Shown: positions 24,934 through 34,242, counted from the stretch's first letter. The stretch is DNA of 64,000 bases from Lachnospiraceae bacterium A2 (GCA_000403315.2 KE159636.1:1207358-1271357), one strand, 5' to 3'. The notes: generated by a model not told the origin, from the letters alone. A program made the numbers and translations.

Positions 24934-26400
24934 CACCACTTTACAACTTTTCCATAAAAAAAATGTCATACAGGACTTTCTGATGTATAATAAGTTTGCA
25001 AACAAAAAAATACGAAAGAAAGTGATCCTGTACGACAGACTTATTATACAACGAAAAAACTATAATTGGTAGACTTTATCATTATTTTTACATTTATTTT
25101 GAGGCTTGTTCCATTCCTACAGCCGAGACATTGGTCCTGCTCCTGCTGTCCATACTGACACTGGAGTCAGCGGATTCCATCCGTTTCCTTTACAGACATT
25201 TCCTGTCAAAGCTAACAGATAAATCCCTGAATGCCTTTTACTATGCCTGCTCCTATGCCAAAGTGGATTATTCCAGGTTTATGAATGCAACAGCATCTAT
25301 GGCATTGAAACTAATCCCGAAATCCTTAGAGACGCAGCCCGTTTTTTTATGCATGGATGATACCATTGTTCCCAAATATGGAAAGAAATTTGAGGATGTC
25401 TCAAAACTCTTTGACCATTCCGCGCACAACGGCAGCGGCTACCTGAATGGGCACTGCTTTGTAAGTGTCATGCTCTGTGTGCCAATGTGGGATAAAGGCA
25501 AGATTGTTTACCAGGCGTTTCCGCTTTCCTACCGTATGTGGCAGAAAGAAGAGTCAAAATTAAAGCTGGCTGCTTCCATGGTACGCCAGGCCATGCCTGA
25601 ATTACAGGAAAAGGCGAATGTCATTATCCTATGCGACAGCTGGTATACAAAAGGGGATCTGGTTTCTGTCGTGGATGAATACCCAAACCTTGGCCTAATC
25701 GGAAATGCAAGGTATGACTCTGTCCTTTATGACCTTGCCCCGCAGCCGACCGGAAAAAGGGGCAGGCCTGCAAAACATGGGAAACGTCTTTCGGCGGAAA
25801 AAGATTTTACACTTTCGGATGAAAAAATAGGCGGTTATTATATTGGGATGCGCCGTGTCCTTACAAATATTTTCGGCACAAGGGAAGTTCTTGCCTATGT
25901 GACAGCCACAGAGAAGGAAGGCGGTTCCAGGCGCCTGTTCTTCAGTACGGTTTTCCCCACACAGCTGCAGATTTTTTGTGCATGGCAGGAAAAGACCCCC
26001 CTGAACCAGACGGGGAGTGCATGGATGGATTACATCCCCTTGTTCCTGTACTCATTCAGATGGAAGATAGAAGTCAGCTATTACGAACAGAAAACCTTCT
26101 GGTCACTATGCAGCTATATGGTGCGCAGCCGGAAAGGGATTGAAATGCTGGTTAATCTGATCAACATAGCTTATTGTGCGATGAAACTGCTGCCATATCA
26201 GGATGAAGCATTTTCAAAGTACCGTAGGGAAAGCGCACAGGATTTCAGGTTTGTGCTCAGCGAGCGGATCAGGCAGGAGGTATTTTTTGCCACTTTCGTG
26301 AAAAAGAGCGAAAGTATAATAAAATCATCTGCCCTTATGAGAGCCTTAAAATACCTTGTTCAGCAAAAGGAGCGCTATTTATAATAGTTGTAAAGTGGTG
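24934..26400 (+). mobile_element. IS4-type insertion sequence, copy 1
   Basis: A 1467-bp element with terminal inverted repeats CACCACTTTACAACT. It is flanked by an exact 8-bp target duplication TAATATTG (24926-24933 and 26401-26408). An internal inverted pair TGTATAATAAGT / ACTTATTATACA lies in the left 130 bp. It inserted between a tail gene and an AT-rich accessory gene. It is nearly identical to copy 2 at 55049 and related to copy 3 at 44098. Confidence 0.93.
25131..26384 (+). CDS. IS4-family transposase (copy 1)
   Basis: A DDE transposase of at least 417 residues. The first catalytic Asp is in FLCMDDTIVPK (~77-83) and the second in CDSWYTKG (~165). The YREK signature is exact: Y-x2-R-x3-E-x6-K near 307-321, which places it in the IS4 superfamily. 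The frame is open upstream of the TTG at 25131 to about 25035, with conserved-looking residues (LLYNEKTIIGRLY) also present in copy 3. The true N-terminus may therefore lie further up, with a non-ATG start or a frameshift from the short ORF that begins MYNKF at 24983. Copies 1 and 3 keep the residues that copy 2 has lost. Confidence 0.9.
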   Translation: MVLLLLSILTLESADSIRFLYRHFLSKLTDKSLNAFYYACSYAKVDYSRFMNATASMALKLIPKSLETQPVFLCMDDTIVPKYGKKFEDVSKLFDHSAHNGSGYLNGHCFVSVMLCVPMWDKGKIVYQAFPLSYRMWQKEESKLKLAASMVRQAMPELQEKANVIILCDSWYTKGDLVSVVDEYPNLGLIGNARYDSVLYDLAPQPTGKRGRPAKHGKRLSAEKDFTLSDEKIGGYYIGMRRVLTNIFGTREVLAYVTATEKEGGSRRLFFSTVFPTQLQIFCAWQEKTPLNQTGSAWMDYIPLFLYSFRWKIEVSYYEQKTFWSLCSYMVRSRKGIEMLVNLINIAYCAMKLLPYQDEAFSKYRRESAQDFRFVLSERIRQEVFFATFVKKSESIIKSSALMRALKYLVQQKERYL

Positions 26401-26439
26401 TAATATTGTTAAAACACAAAAAATACTTTGGGAGAGGTT

Positions 26440-27588
26440 ATGTTGGATATTAATGAACTGATTTTTTATGCAAGGCAAATGGCGCCTCAATTTGCATCAT
26501 CATGTTGCATTGTTAATGGTGCAATTATGGATCTTAATGAAGTACAGAGCATGGGCTGTCAGGAATTTGGTGTGCGTTCCAAATTAAATATGCCGTCCAA
26601 ACTGTACAAATATTTTCCAAATGTTATAAAAAAAGATAATGGCAAAGAGATAAATTATTCTATACAGGCATTGAAAAATAATACTGTGTTTATGCAGGCA
26701 CCGTGTGAATTTGATGACGTATATGATTCTGATATCAGCATTGACTATTATGAATATGAGAGATTAAGGCTGACTGAGTACTGTGATCGTTGTCAGATTG
26801 AAATAAAAGAAGCGTTTTCCACGCAGGAAATAGGGAATGCGTTTGTTCAGGCATTAGCTGCAGAATTTAATTCCGCAGGGGATTTTCATTCGGTATTCAC
26901 AAAGAAACCGGATTCAGAAATTGAGCGGTTATCAAATGAACATTTTCTGTTAAGCCTGACTATTGAACTAAGCAAACAAAATGATCTGGGTCAGGCTGTA
27001 GCGAAAATAATATATTCCGATTTTGAGGAGTATTGTATTAAACTGAAAAATACCTTTAGAACTTCTTGTTTTGCTACAAATCCATATTCGCAATTAATGT
27101 GGGGCGGAGCATATGCAGACTGTCATAGGGGCTTTTGCATCGAATATACGGTGTTGCCTGGGGAGAAAAAATATCAGGATGTATATCAGAATCTGTATCC
27201 TATGATTTATTGTAAAACACGTCCAGATATGACGAAACGGCTTGTAGAAATGCAAGATAGAAAAATTACAGAAGATGGTTTATGGGATATTTATTCAAAT
27301 GGTGCATTACGGAAGAGTATCGATTGGGCATTTCAGAATGAGTGGCGTCTGTTATTACCGATGCGCTGTGAAAATATTTCTGATTATAATGTTGAATTTT
27401 TCCCAATTACAAAGGTATTTCTTGGAAATAGGATGTTGCCAGAGAAACGTAAGGAAGTCATTGAAATTTGTATCAGCAAGAACATTCCTTATGTAGGTGT
27501 CATGCGAAATCCAAATGTTTTTGAAATGCAGGATTGCAGTATAAAATGCGAAGATTGTCTCAAATATAATGCGAATATGAAAAAATAA
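26440..27588 (+). CDS. DUF2971 protein, accessory (moron) gene
   Basis: A 382-residue protein starting at ATG 26440 after GGGAGAGG. The central pattern FRTSCFATNPYSQLMWGGAY followed by HRGFCIEY is the DUF2971 signature, and a C-terminal pair of CxxC-like motifs (DCSIKCEDCLKY) follows. Its base composition is much more AT-rich than the tail genes on both sides, so it was probably gained separately. DUF2971 proteins occur in phages and defence-rich regions, but their activity is not established. The IS copy 1 sits 31 bases upstream and likely cuts it off from its own promoter. Confidence 0.75.
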   Translation: MLDINELIFYARQMAPQFASSCCIVNGAIMDLNEVQSMGCQEFGVRSKLNMPSKLYKYFPNVIKKDNGKEINYSIQALKNNTVFMQAPCEFDDVYDSDISIDYYEYERLRLTEYCDRCQIEIKEAFSTQEIGNAFVQALAAEFNSAGDFHSVFTKKPDSEIERLSNEHFLLSLTIELSKQNDLGQAVAKIIYSDFEEYCIKLKNTFRTSCFATNPYSQLMWGGAYADCHRGFCIEYTVLPGEKKYQDVYQNLYPMIYCKTRPDMTKRLVEMQDRKITEDGLWDIYSNGALRKSIDWAFQNEWRLLLPMRCENISDYNVEFFPITKVFLGNRMLPEKRKEVIEICISKNIPYVGVMRNPNVFEMQDCSIKCEDCLKYNANMKK

Positions 27589-27662
27589 ATGGTATGGGAA
27601 ATTTTTAAGTGAGGCATCAGTCTGGAAGGGCTGGTGCTTTTTGCATGGAAAGGGGTGTTTTC

Positions 27663-29462
27663 ATGTACCCGGTGAGCGATGCGTTCCTGCAGGCGGTGCA
27701 GGAGAACACCAGGAGGTATTACTGGACGGGGGAAATCAAAACAAAGGGCGGCGCTGTGTACCCGTTCAGTTATGAAGATATCGTGAAGGGGAGCGGATAT
27801 ATCGCTGCGCAGTGCTGCGGAAGCACAGAGATGGAGCTGGGGACGGTCTATTCGGCGGAGCTGGGGATCACGCTCTTATCGGACATCGACCGGTACACGC
27901 TGGAGGATGCAGAGGTGGAGCTGTTTTACCATCTGCGGCTTGCTGATGGCGCTTATGAAACTATACCGATGGGGGTATTTGAGGTATCAGAGGCGAACCG
28001 GATGGTGAAGTGCCTGGAACTGAAAGCGTATGACTACATGGTGCGTTTTGAAAAGGATTTTTCCAGTTTCCAGAGTGTGGGGAACTGCTATGACTTCATG
28101 GTACTGTGTTCGGATGCATGCGGCGTGGGGCTGGCACAGACAAGGGAGGAGATCAGCGCTTTCCAGAATGCGGAAATCAGAATCTCCATCTATGAGGACA
28201 ATGACATAGAGACTTACCGGGATGTGCTTTATTATGTGGGGCAGCTCCTGGGTGGCTTTTTCTTTATCAACCGTGAGGGGAGGCTGGAACTGAAGCGTTT
28301 TGGAGCGGAAACAGTGGCAGAGGTCAGGCAGGAACACAGGTATTCGAGCAGCGTCTCTGATTTTATGACAAGGTACACGGCGGTCAGTTCCACAAATGTG
28401 GTGACGGAAACGGCTGAGTATTACCATCTGGATCCGGATGACGGCCTCACCATGAACCTGGGGGCAAACCCCTTCCTGCAGTATGGGCTGGAGGTCACAC
28501 GCGAAGAGATTTGCATGAACATTTTGGACGCGCTTTCCGCCATTAATTACACACCCTTTGATGTGGAGACAACCGGCAACCCCGCCCTGGATATCGGGGA
28601 TGTCATCCTCCTCAGCGGGGGACAGATGGACGTGTCCGGGACAGTGGGATGCATCACTTCAAGGACGGTCAGGATCGGCGGCAGGGAGAAGCTGAAAGGC
28701 GTGGGGAAAAACCCGAGGCTCTCGGCTGCAAAATCAAAGAATGACAAGAACCTGACGGGGATCCTGAACAGGGTGGATTCCAACACCATACAGATGGAGC
28801 TCTTTACAAATGCAAAGGAGCTGATGCTGGGGAGCAGCCCCCGGCTTGCGGAGCAGATCACGTTTGCAGTGAAAAAGCAGACTACGGTGGAGTTCCAGGG
28901 GCAGATCGTGGTGGATGTCACTCCGGACAATGTACAGAAGAGGGCACCGGTCAGCCTTGCGGCGCTGATAGATGCGCTTGGGAGGGCAGGGGAGATTGAG
29001 GATGAGTTCTCGGCGGAATGGCAGGAAAGCGGTCTTGCGGTGTGTGATGTAGCTTTCGAGATGGACCAGGAAACGGTCAGGGTGCACTGCCCGGCAGAGA
29101 CCTGGACAGAAGGGCGGCATACCCTTTCCCTGTATTATCCCATTGAAAATGTGGCGGAGAACCTGGTCCATGATTTCCGCGTATACCTTACGGTGACGGG
29201 AGGATCGGGAAAGGTTGCCGTCGGCGGGGCCATCGGGTGCATCCGGGGATTCGGCCTGGTGGGCGCAGACATCGAATGGGACGGCACGATCATGGTCGAT
29301 GAGACAATGGAAAATCCGGTGCCGTTCCACAGCGGGATGGGAGTCGGTGCATATGAGGGCGCGGTTGGCGTGGATACTGAAACACCGAAAGGAATTGCAT
29401 TTGGGGAGGCATTTGGCAGCATTGCAATGGGCGGATTTTCCGCAGAAATGACGGATGGATAG
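27663..29462 (+). CDS. Phage tail protein (Dit/Tal-like, baseplate)
   Basis: A 599-residue protein (ATG 27663, AAAGGGG upstream). The first ~350 residues (YPVSDAFLQAVQENTRRYYW; SYEDIVKGSGYIAAQCCG; ALDIGDVILLSGG) resemble the tail-associated protein of Firmicutes siphophages, with beta domains like those of baseplate hubs. The C-terminal part contains Gly-rich beta segments (KVAVGGAIGCIRG; FGEAFGSIAMGGF). It probably sits at the tail tip and leads toward the receptor. The gene continues the late operon after the IS and moron insertion. Confidence 0.75.
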   Translation: MYPVSDAFLQAVQENTRRYYWTGEIKTKGGAVYPFSYEDIVKGSGYIAAQCCGSTEMELGTVYSAELGITLLSDIDRYTLEDAEVELFYHLRLADGAYETIPMGVFEVSEANRMVKCLELKAYDYMVRFEKDFSSFQSVGNCYDFMVLCSDACGVGLAQTREEISAFQNAEIRISIYEDNDIETYRDVLYYVGQLLGGFFFINREGRLELKRFGAETVAEVRQEHRYSSSVSDFMTRYTAVSSTNVVTETAEYYHLDPDDGLTMNLGANPFLQYGLEVTREEICMNILDALSAINYTPFDVETTGNPALDIGDVILLSGGQMDVSGTVGCITSRTVRIGGREKLKGVGKNPRLSAAKSKNDKNLTGILNRVDSNTIQMELFTNAKELMLGSSPRLAEQITFAVKKQTTVEFQGQIVVDVTPDNVQKRAPVSLAALIDALGRAGEIEDEFSAEWQESGLAVCDVAFEMDQETVRVHCPAETWTEGRHTLSLYYPIENVAENLVHDFRVYLTVTGGSGKVAVGGAIGCIRGFGLVGADIEWDGTIMVDETMENPVPFHSGMGVGAYEGAVGVDTETPKGIAFGEAFGSIAMGGFSAEMTDG

Positions 29463-29474
29463 GAGGATGGAGAG

Positions 29475-30851
29475 ATGGTTGTAAAAGGACATACGGCAAT
29501 TGAACTTACGGATGTGAATACGGGGGAGGTGGAAACCTATGAACATGACAACATGGTGACGAACGCCATCGGGGATGCGTTCGGGTGCAACCCGTTCGGG
29601 ATGCTGTACCGTGCCGTGGAGCAGACCATCACGGGCACGGATATCGTGCTTGATGCTTACCTGCTCCCGATATGCCCGAAAGGGACGGCGGGCATATTGC
29701 TGTTCTCGGAGTCGCTGGAAGAGGATAAGGACAACACATACCCGTCATCGGGAAACCTCCCGTTTGCATGGGCATCCAATGACGTGAATTCTTCGACAGA
29801 TCTGGCCAGGGGAAGCTATAACGCAACGGAGTCTGCAAGGCTGTCCAACGGCTATAAATATGTCTGGGATTTTACGACTTCCCAGGGGAACGGGACGATC
29901 GCGGCGCTTGCGCTGACCAACCCGCTTGGCGGGAGGGGAGGGATGGGTAATATTAATTCCGATGACGGTGTGTTCAAGCTCATCAAGACTTCGCAGTATG
30001 CGATGAGTGATTACAGTGAGAGATGGTATTTTTACTGCATCGTGGAACTGAATATTGAGGAGAATTATGCCATATCCCTGTCCTACAGCAACGCAAAGGT
30101 GTGGATCCGGAAGCTGCATGTGGCGGCTACGGAGCTGGGGCTCCTGGACGGGATGGATGAGGGCGGCTACCGGATCCAGGAGGAGGATATGCTGGAGCCG
30201 TCCGTTTTCTCCTTCAGCGGCAGCAACGGCACTTTCCTTGACGGCGGTGACGGGTACTGGTACGGCCTGCGCAATACGGCAAATTCGAGCGGGACAGCCA
30301 CGGTGTACTGGATCAGGATATCAAAATCTGACCATTCCTTTACGGAGGGGACATGGACGTTTGCCTCCACGTTCCTGGCGGTGCTTGGGACCCAGAACTA
30401 TTCCACGTCGCAGTATTCCATCACATGCCAGAGGAACTGCTGCATAAGGGGCGGGTACCTGTATGCGCTGCGGTACAACAGGTCGGGAGTTTATAAGATC
30501 AGCCTTTCCAATACTGCGGACATCACGTATATTGAGTTCCCGGCAGCGGGGGCGAGCAGTTCTATTTCGAACTGCTACCTGCAGGTGGTGAACGGCATCA
30601 TCTTTGGGACGAATTTCATGATCCTGGAGGATGACACGGCCGTGGAGACAAAAGGGACGAACAGCAGGCTGGGGTCGATCACCACGCCGGCTTTCCGGTA
30701 TAAGAACTACCTGGTCGGGTGGAGCCCCAGTGACAGATGCCTTTTTATGATCATGCCGTACCTTGCGACGATCAACAACCTTGAACATGCGGTGGAGAAA
30801 ACGGCGGATAAGACCATGAAGGTGACTTACACGCTGACGGAGCAGGCGTGA
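29475..30851 (+). CDS. Tail tip/receptor-binding structural protein
   Basis: A 458-residue protein 12 bases downstream of the tail protein. It begins VVKGHTAIELTDVNTGEVETYEHDNMVTNAIGDAF, an opening seen in large phage tail fibre or baseplate proteins of gut Clostridia. The rest is rich in Gly, Ser, Asn, Thr and aromatic residues with repeated short beta strands, and no transmembrane segment. The host receptor cannot be predicted. The gene is the last structural gene before the lysis module. Confidence 0.6.
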   Translation: MVVKGHTAIELTDVNTGEVETYEHDNMVTNAIGDAFGCNPFGMLYRAVEQTITGTDIVLDAYLLPICPKGTAGILLFSESLEEDKDNTYPSSGNLPFAWASNDVNSSTDLARGSYNATESARLSNGYKYVWDFTTSQGNGTIAALALTNPLGGRGGMGNINSDDGVFKLIKTSQYAMSDYSERWYFYCIVELNIEENYAISLSYSNAKVWIRKLHVAATELGLLDGMDEGGYRIQEEDMLEPSVFSFSGSNGTFLDGGDGYWYGLRNTANSSGTATVYWIRISKSDHSFTEGTWTFASTFLAVLGTQNYSTSQYSITCQRNCCIRGGYLYALRYNRSGVYKISLSNTADITYIEFPAAGASSSISNCYLQVVNGIIFGTNFMILEDDTAVETKGTNSRLGSITTPAFRYKNYLVGWSPSDRCLFMIMPYLATINNLEHAVEKTADKTMKVTYTLTEQA

Positions 30852-30860
30852 CAGGGCTTA

Positions 30861-30888
30861 CGGCAGGGGAGGCGTTTCTCCTGCCGTG
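30861..30888. terminator. Hairpin between convergent tail and SymE-like genes
   Basis: GGCAGG and CCTGCC, with further pairing through GGAG/CTCC, form a GC-rich hairpin just after the tail gene stop and before the end of the opposing gene. It could end transcription from either side. There is no long T-tract. Confidence 0.4.
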
Positions 30889-30929
30889 GTAAGAGGGTGG
30901 AGTGTGCGCCGGGAGTCCCGGCTCCGGAT

Positions 30930-31292
30930 TTACTGCTGTGCGGATGTGGCGTACCTGCCGGACGGCTCTGCGACCATGGAGAGGGATGCGGCTTTTTTTT
31001 CCGCGCGGCGCTTCATCTTTTCAAGCTGCGCGATCTTTTTCTCAAGCTCCGCCTGGGCTTCCCGCTGTTCTTTTTCTGCCAGCTCTTCAGCGGTGAGGGT
31101 GCGGATGTGGATGGAGCCTTCCTCGTATTCCACGATGAGCGGGGCGCCGATGGTGAAGCCGAGCTGCTCCAGCCAGCGGCCCTCCATCTGTATCTTCGGG
31201 ACTTCGGTGCATGGGCCCGTGCCGGTGTGCCGGACACCGAGGCTCTGCGAGTAGCGGCTTGTGTATACGACTTTGATGTTCTTTGTCTTCAT
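30930..31292 (-). CDS. SymE-like (AbrB-fold) toxin family protein
   Basis: A 120-residue protein on the strand opposite to all late genes, with GGAGG before its ATG. The segment PKIQMEGRWLEQLGFTIGAP followed by LIVEYEEGSIHI matches SymE-type proteins, an AbrB/MazE-like fold known from the SOS-controlled SymE-SymR type I toxin system of E. coli. The last ~55 residues are a charged coiled-coil-like helix (LAEKEQREAQAELEKKIAQLEK) not found in E. coli SymE. Upstream lies copy E of the phage element, which likely drives it. Whether it is toxic is unknown. Confidence 0.7.
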   Translation of the reverse strand: MKTKNIKVVYTSRYSQSLGVRHTGTGPCTEVPKIQMEGRWLEQLGFTIGAPLIVEYEEGSIHIRTLTAEELAEKEQREAQAELEKKIAQLEKMKRRAEKKAASLSMVAEPSGRYATSAQQ

Positions 31293-31352
31293 AAGGTATC
31301 CTCCTGAATTTTTTATTTTCCCTGCCGCCTCCCGCTTTTTTGGCAGGCGGGG

Positions 31353-31397
31353 CTTCGGGTAGTGTTATTAATCACTCTAAAGCCGTGAAATAGCAAG
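31353..31397 (-). promoter_or_regulatory. Conserved phage element, copy E
   Basis: On the minus strand it reads CTTGCTATT, ten bases, AGAGTGATTAAT, then ACTACCCGAAG, oriented toward the SymE-like gene. Spacing and core agree with copies A to D. Confidence 0.55.
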
Positions 31398-31542
31398 GAA
31401 AACAGGGGCATAAATGTGACAAAGATTCCCACAGATACTTGTGTAATTGACACAACCAAATATTTCCATGGATACAGGGCTGTCCGCCGTCTGGCGGGCG
31501 GCCTTTTATCATACAAAAAATCTTTTAAAGGAGGGTTTCACT

Positions 31543-31962
31543 ATGAAAGAATTCTGGAACACGATCCAACTCATCTTTGCAGCCACCGGGGGATGGCTTG
31601 GGTATTTCCTTGGCGGCTGTGACGGTCTGCTGTATGCGCTGATTGCTTTTGTCGTGGTGGATTACATCACGGGCGTGATGTGTGCCGCGGCGGATAAGAA
31701 GCTGTCCAGCGAGGTCGGCTTTAAGGGCATCGCAAAAAAGGTGCTGATCTTCCTGCTTGTTGGGATCGCCAACATCCTCGATGTGCAGGTCATCGGCACA
31801 GGCAGCGTTTTGCGGACGGCGGTCATCTTTTTCTATATCTCCAACGAGGGCGTGAGCCTTCTGGAGAATGCCGGACACCTGGGGCTGCCCATCCCGGAGA
31901 AGCTGAAGGATATCCTGGCACAGCTCCACGACAGGGCAGAAAACGGGAAGGAGGACGAGTAA
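31543..31962 (+). CDS. Phage holin (toxin-secretion/lysis type)
   Basis: A 139-residue membrane protein starting at ATG 31543 after GGAGGG. Hydrophobic segments lie near residues 8-23, 28-45, 62-85 and 88-103. The pattern YALIAFVVVDYITGVMCAA plus SEVGFKGIAKKVLIFLLVG matches the Firmicutes holin_4 family. It forms membrane holes that let the endolysin reach the wall. The endolysin gene starts within a base of its stop codon. Confidence 0.9.
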   Translation: MKEFWNTIQLIFAATGGWLGYFLGGCDGLLYALIAFVVVDYITGVMCAAADKKLSSEVGFKGIAKKVLIFLLVGIANILDVQVIGTGSVLRTAVIFFYISNEGVSLLENAGHLGLPIPEKLKDILAQLHDRAENGKEDE

Positions 31963-33474
31963 ATGAAGCTGGTAGAAAATATTCTGACGAAAAACCCCTG
32001 CTACACGGCAGGGAGGAAGATCACGGTAAAGGGACTGATGCTCCATTCCGTGGGCTGCCCGCAGCCGAAGGCGTCCGTATTCATCAACTCATGGAACAGC
32101 CCTGCGCATGACACATCCTGCGTCCACGGATTCATTGACGGGAACGATGGCACGGCTTACCAGACATTACCGTGGAATCACAGGGGGTGGCACTGCGGCT
32201 CCGGCAGCAAGGGCAGCGGCAACAATACCCATATCGGGGTGGAAATGTGCGAACCGACATGTATCAAATACACATCGGGCAGCAATTTCACCTGCTCCGA
32301 CACGGCTGCGGCAAAGGCGGTGGCGAAAAGGACTTATGAGACGGCGGTGGAGCTGTTCGCCATGCTCTGTGAAAAGTACAGCCTTGACCCGCTTGCGGAC
32401 GGTGTCATCATCAGCCACAAGGAAGGCTGTGCGAGGGGCATTGCCAGCAACCACGGCGACCCGGAGCATTTGTGGGCGCAGCTTGGGATGGGGTACACAA
32501 TGGATTCCTTCCGTAAAGCGGTCAAGGCAGCGATGGGCGGCACTGCTTCTGGCACAGACAGATACACCAAGATCATGGGGAATGCCACGGCAACGGCGGA
32601 GCAGATGCAGGCATATCTGAAAAAGAAGAACCCGTCCGTGGCGCAGTCCGTCCTCGACATGGTTCCGCTGTACCTTTCGGAAGGAAAAGCAGAAGGAGTC
32701 CGTGGCGACATTGCCTTTGCGCAGTCCTGCCTTGAGACCGGGAACTTCACCTTTTCCGGCTCTGAGGTCACGCTTTCACAGAACAACTTCTGCGGCATGG
32801 GCGTGACTTCTAACGGTGTAAAGGGGAATTCCTTTGACACGCCGCAGCTCGGCATCCGGGCGCAGGTGCAGCACTTGAAAGCCTATGCTTCCACGGACGC
32901 ACTCAAGAACACCTGCATTGACCCGCGGTTCAAATATGTCACAAGGGGCTGTGCGGAATATGTGGAGTGGCTTGGGCAGAAGGAAAACCCTGCCGGAAAG
33001 GGATGGGCGGCAGGCGCCGGCTATGGGGAGAAGATACTCACGATCCTGAAAGGCATTCTTGGAACGGAAGGAGAGGCATCTTCCCCGGCTCCTATAGAAA
33101 CGGAAATCTGGTACCGTGTCCGGAAGACCTGGGCAGACGCATCCTCGCAGAAAGGGGCGTTCAAGTCGCTGGAGAACGCAAAGAAATGTGCGGATGAGAA
33201 TCCGGGCTGCTCCGTGTTTGATGAGTCGGGGAAGGCAGTGTATTCCAGTACGGCAGCGTTCAAGCCGTATCTGGTGCAGGTATCCATCCCAAACCTTAAC
33301 ATCCGGAAAGGCCCTGGCACTGACCACGGCAAGACCGGGAAATATACCGGAGCCGGCACTTTCACGATAGTGGAGGAGGCAGACGGCGAAGGCGCATCCA
33401 GGTGGGGATTGCTGAAATCCTACCAGGAAAAGAGAGACGGATGGATTTCGCTGGATTACGCAAAGAGGGTATAA
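31963..33474 (+). CDS. Endolysin: amidase + glucosaminidase-like + SH3 domains
   Basis: A 503-residue lysin with three parts. Residues ~1-180 are an amidase_2/PGRP domain with zinc ligands in LMLHSVG, HTHIGVEMCE-like and HKEGCARG positions. Residues ~200-365 resemble a glucosaminidase domain (FAQSCLETGNFTFSG, NNFCGMG, LGIRAQVQHLKAYA). A linker and a short repeat-like segment follow, then an SH3b domain (VSIPNLNIRKGPGTDHGKTG) near 430-503 for wall binding. It degrades peptidoglycan at lysis. Carrying two catalytic domains is common among Clostridia phages. Confidence 0.9.
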   Translation: MKLVENILTKNPCYTAGRKITVKGLMLHSVGCPQPKASVFINSWNSPAHDTSCVHGFIDGNDGTAYQTLPWNHRGWHCGSGSKGSGNNTHIGVEMCEPTCIKYTSGSNFTCSDTAAAKAVAKRTYETAVELFAMLCEKYSLDPLADGVIISHKEGCARGIASNHGDPEHLWAQLGMGYTMDSFRKAVKAAMGGTASGTDRYTKIMGNATATAEQMQAYLKKKNPSVAQSVLDMVPLYLSEGKAEGVRGDIAFAQSCLETGNFTFSGSEVTLSQNNFCGMGVTSNGVKGNSFDTPQLGIRAQVQHLKAYASTDALKNTCIDPRFKYVTRGCAEYVEWLGQKENPAGKGWAAGAGYGEKILTILKGILGTEGEASSPAPIETEIWYRVRKTWADASSQKGAFKSLENAKKCADENPGCSVFDESGKAVYSSTAAFKPYLVQVSIPNLNIRKGPGTDHGKTGKYTGAGTFTIVEEADGEGASRWGLLKSYQEKRDGWISLDYAKRV

Positions 33475-33482
33475 ATGGTCTG

Positions 33483-33529
33483 ACGCCTGCAGGAGTTCCT
33501 TTTTGGATTCCTGCAGGCGTTATTTTTTT
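33483..33529 (+). terminator. Strong terminator of the lysis module
   Basis: The perfect 12-bp arms ACGCCTGCAGGA (33483-33494) and TCCTGCAGGCGT (33509-33520) are followed by TA and seven T. It ends the late operon after the endolysin. Confidence 0.85.
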
Positions 33530-33587
33530 GGTGAAAACACCCCGCCGAACTGCGGTTCAAATCTCCGTATAGTGAGGAGGCGTTTTT

Positions 33588-34013
33588 ATGACTGACAGGC
33601 AAAAAGACCGGATACGGCAGATGAGGGCCGCTGGCTATGGATATATGAAGATTGCGCAGGAACTTGGCATTTCAGAGAACACAGTAAAATCATTCTGCCA
33701 GAGGAAGGGACTGAGTGCGGGGAAAATAAAAGCAGCAGTGCCGTCTGCGGATGGGAATAAGGGTATCTGCCCGTGCTGTGGGGCGGAGGTGAAACAGAAT
33801 CCGGGACGGAAAGCCAAGAAGTTCTGTTCCGATAAATGCCGCAATAAGTGGTGGAACAGCCACCCGGACCAGATAGAACGGAAGGCAAATTATGAATTCG
33901 TGTGCGCCTGCTGCAAAAAGCCGTTCACGGCCTATGGCAATGAAGGCAGGAAATATTGTTCCCATGAGTGTTATATCAAAGACAGATTCGGAGGTGGGCG
34001 GAATGCAGAATAA
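33588..34013 (+). CDS. HTH and zinc-finger regulator of the recombination module
   Basis: A 141-residue protein. Residues ~1-40 are a Hin/sigma-type helix-turn-helix (MRAAGYGYMKIAQELGISENTVKSFCQRKG). It is followed by two zinc-binding clusters, CPCCGAEVKQ..FCSDKCRNKWW and CACCKKPFTAYGN..YCSHECY. Proteins of this make-up commonly precede Tn916-type excisionase and integrase genes in Clostridia elements and are thought to regulate them. It overlaps the excisionase gene by 11 bases. Confidence 0.7.
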   Translation: MTDRQKDRIRQMRAAGYGYMKIAQELGISENTVKSFCQRKGLSAGKIKAAVPSADGNKGICPCCGAEVKQNPGRKAKKFCSDKCRNKWWNSHPDQIERKANYEFVCACCKKPFTAYGNEGRKYCSHECYIKDRFGGGRNAE

Positions 34014-34242
34014 AAAAAGTGAAGCAGAAAATATAGTGACTGCAAAGGGTGGCCTTGTGCCGGTATGCGAGAAATATACGCTTACCATCAAAGAGGCGGC
34101 AGCCTATTTTAATATCGGGATTAAAAAAATGCGGAGGATGGCAGAGGAAAACACGGGCAGGTTTTCTGTATTTTGCGGAAACAAGTATCTGATCATCCGC
34201 CCCAAATTTGAAAAATTCATTGATGATTCCTCGGAGATATAA
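34003..34242 (+). CDS. xis: Excisionase (Tn916 Xis-like)
   Basis: A 79-residue winged-helix protein with KYTLTIKEAAAYFNIGIKKM, RRMAEENTGRF and a closing KYLIIRPKFEKFIDDS. This is the Tn916-type Xis pattern. It bends DNA near the attachment sites and turns the integrase toward excision. The homologous gene in the neighbouring element (42128) is frameshifted, whereas this one is intact. Confidence 0.85.
   Translation: MQNKKSEAENIVTAKGGLVPVCEKYTLTIKEAAAYFNIGIKKMRRMAEENTGRFSVFCGNKYLIIRPKFEKFIDDSSEI

Noticed and set aside
29475..30851. Diversity-generating retroelement target in the tail tip gene
   Set aside because: No reverse transcriptase gene, template repeat or variable repeat is present in the window.
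33551..33580. tRNA T-arm-like sequence (GGTTCAAATC) before the HTH/zinc gene
   Set aside because: The stem around it has a mismatch, and no acceptor, D or anticodon arm can be found.
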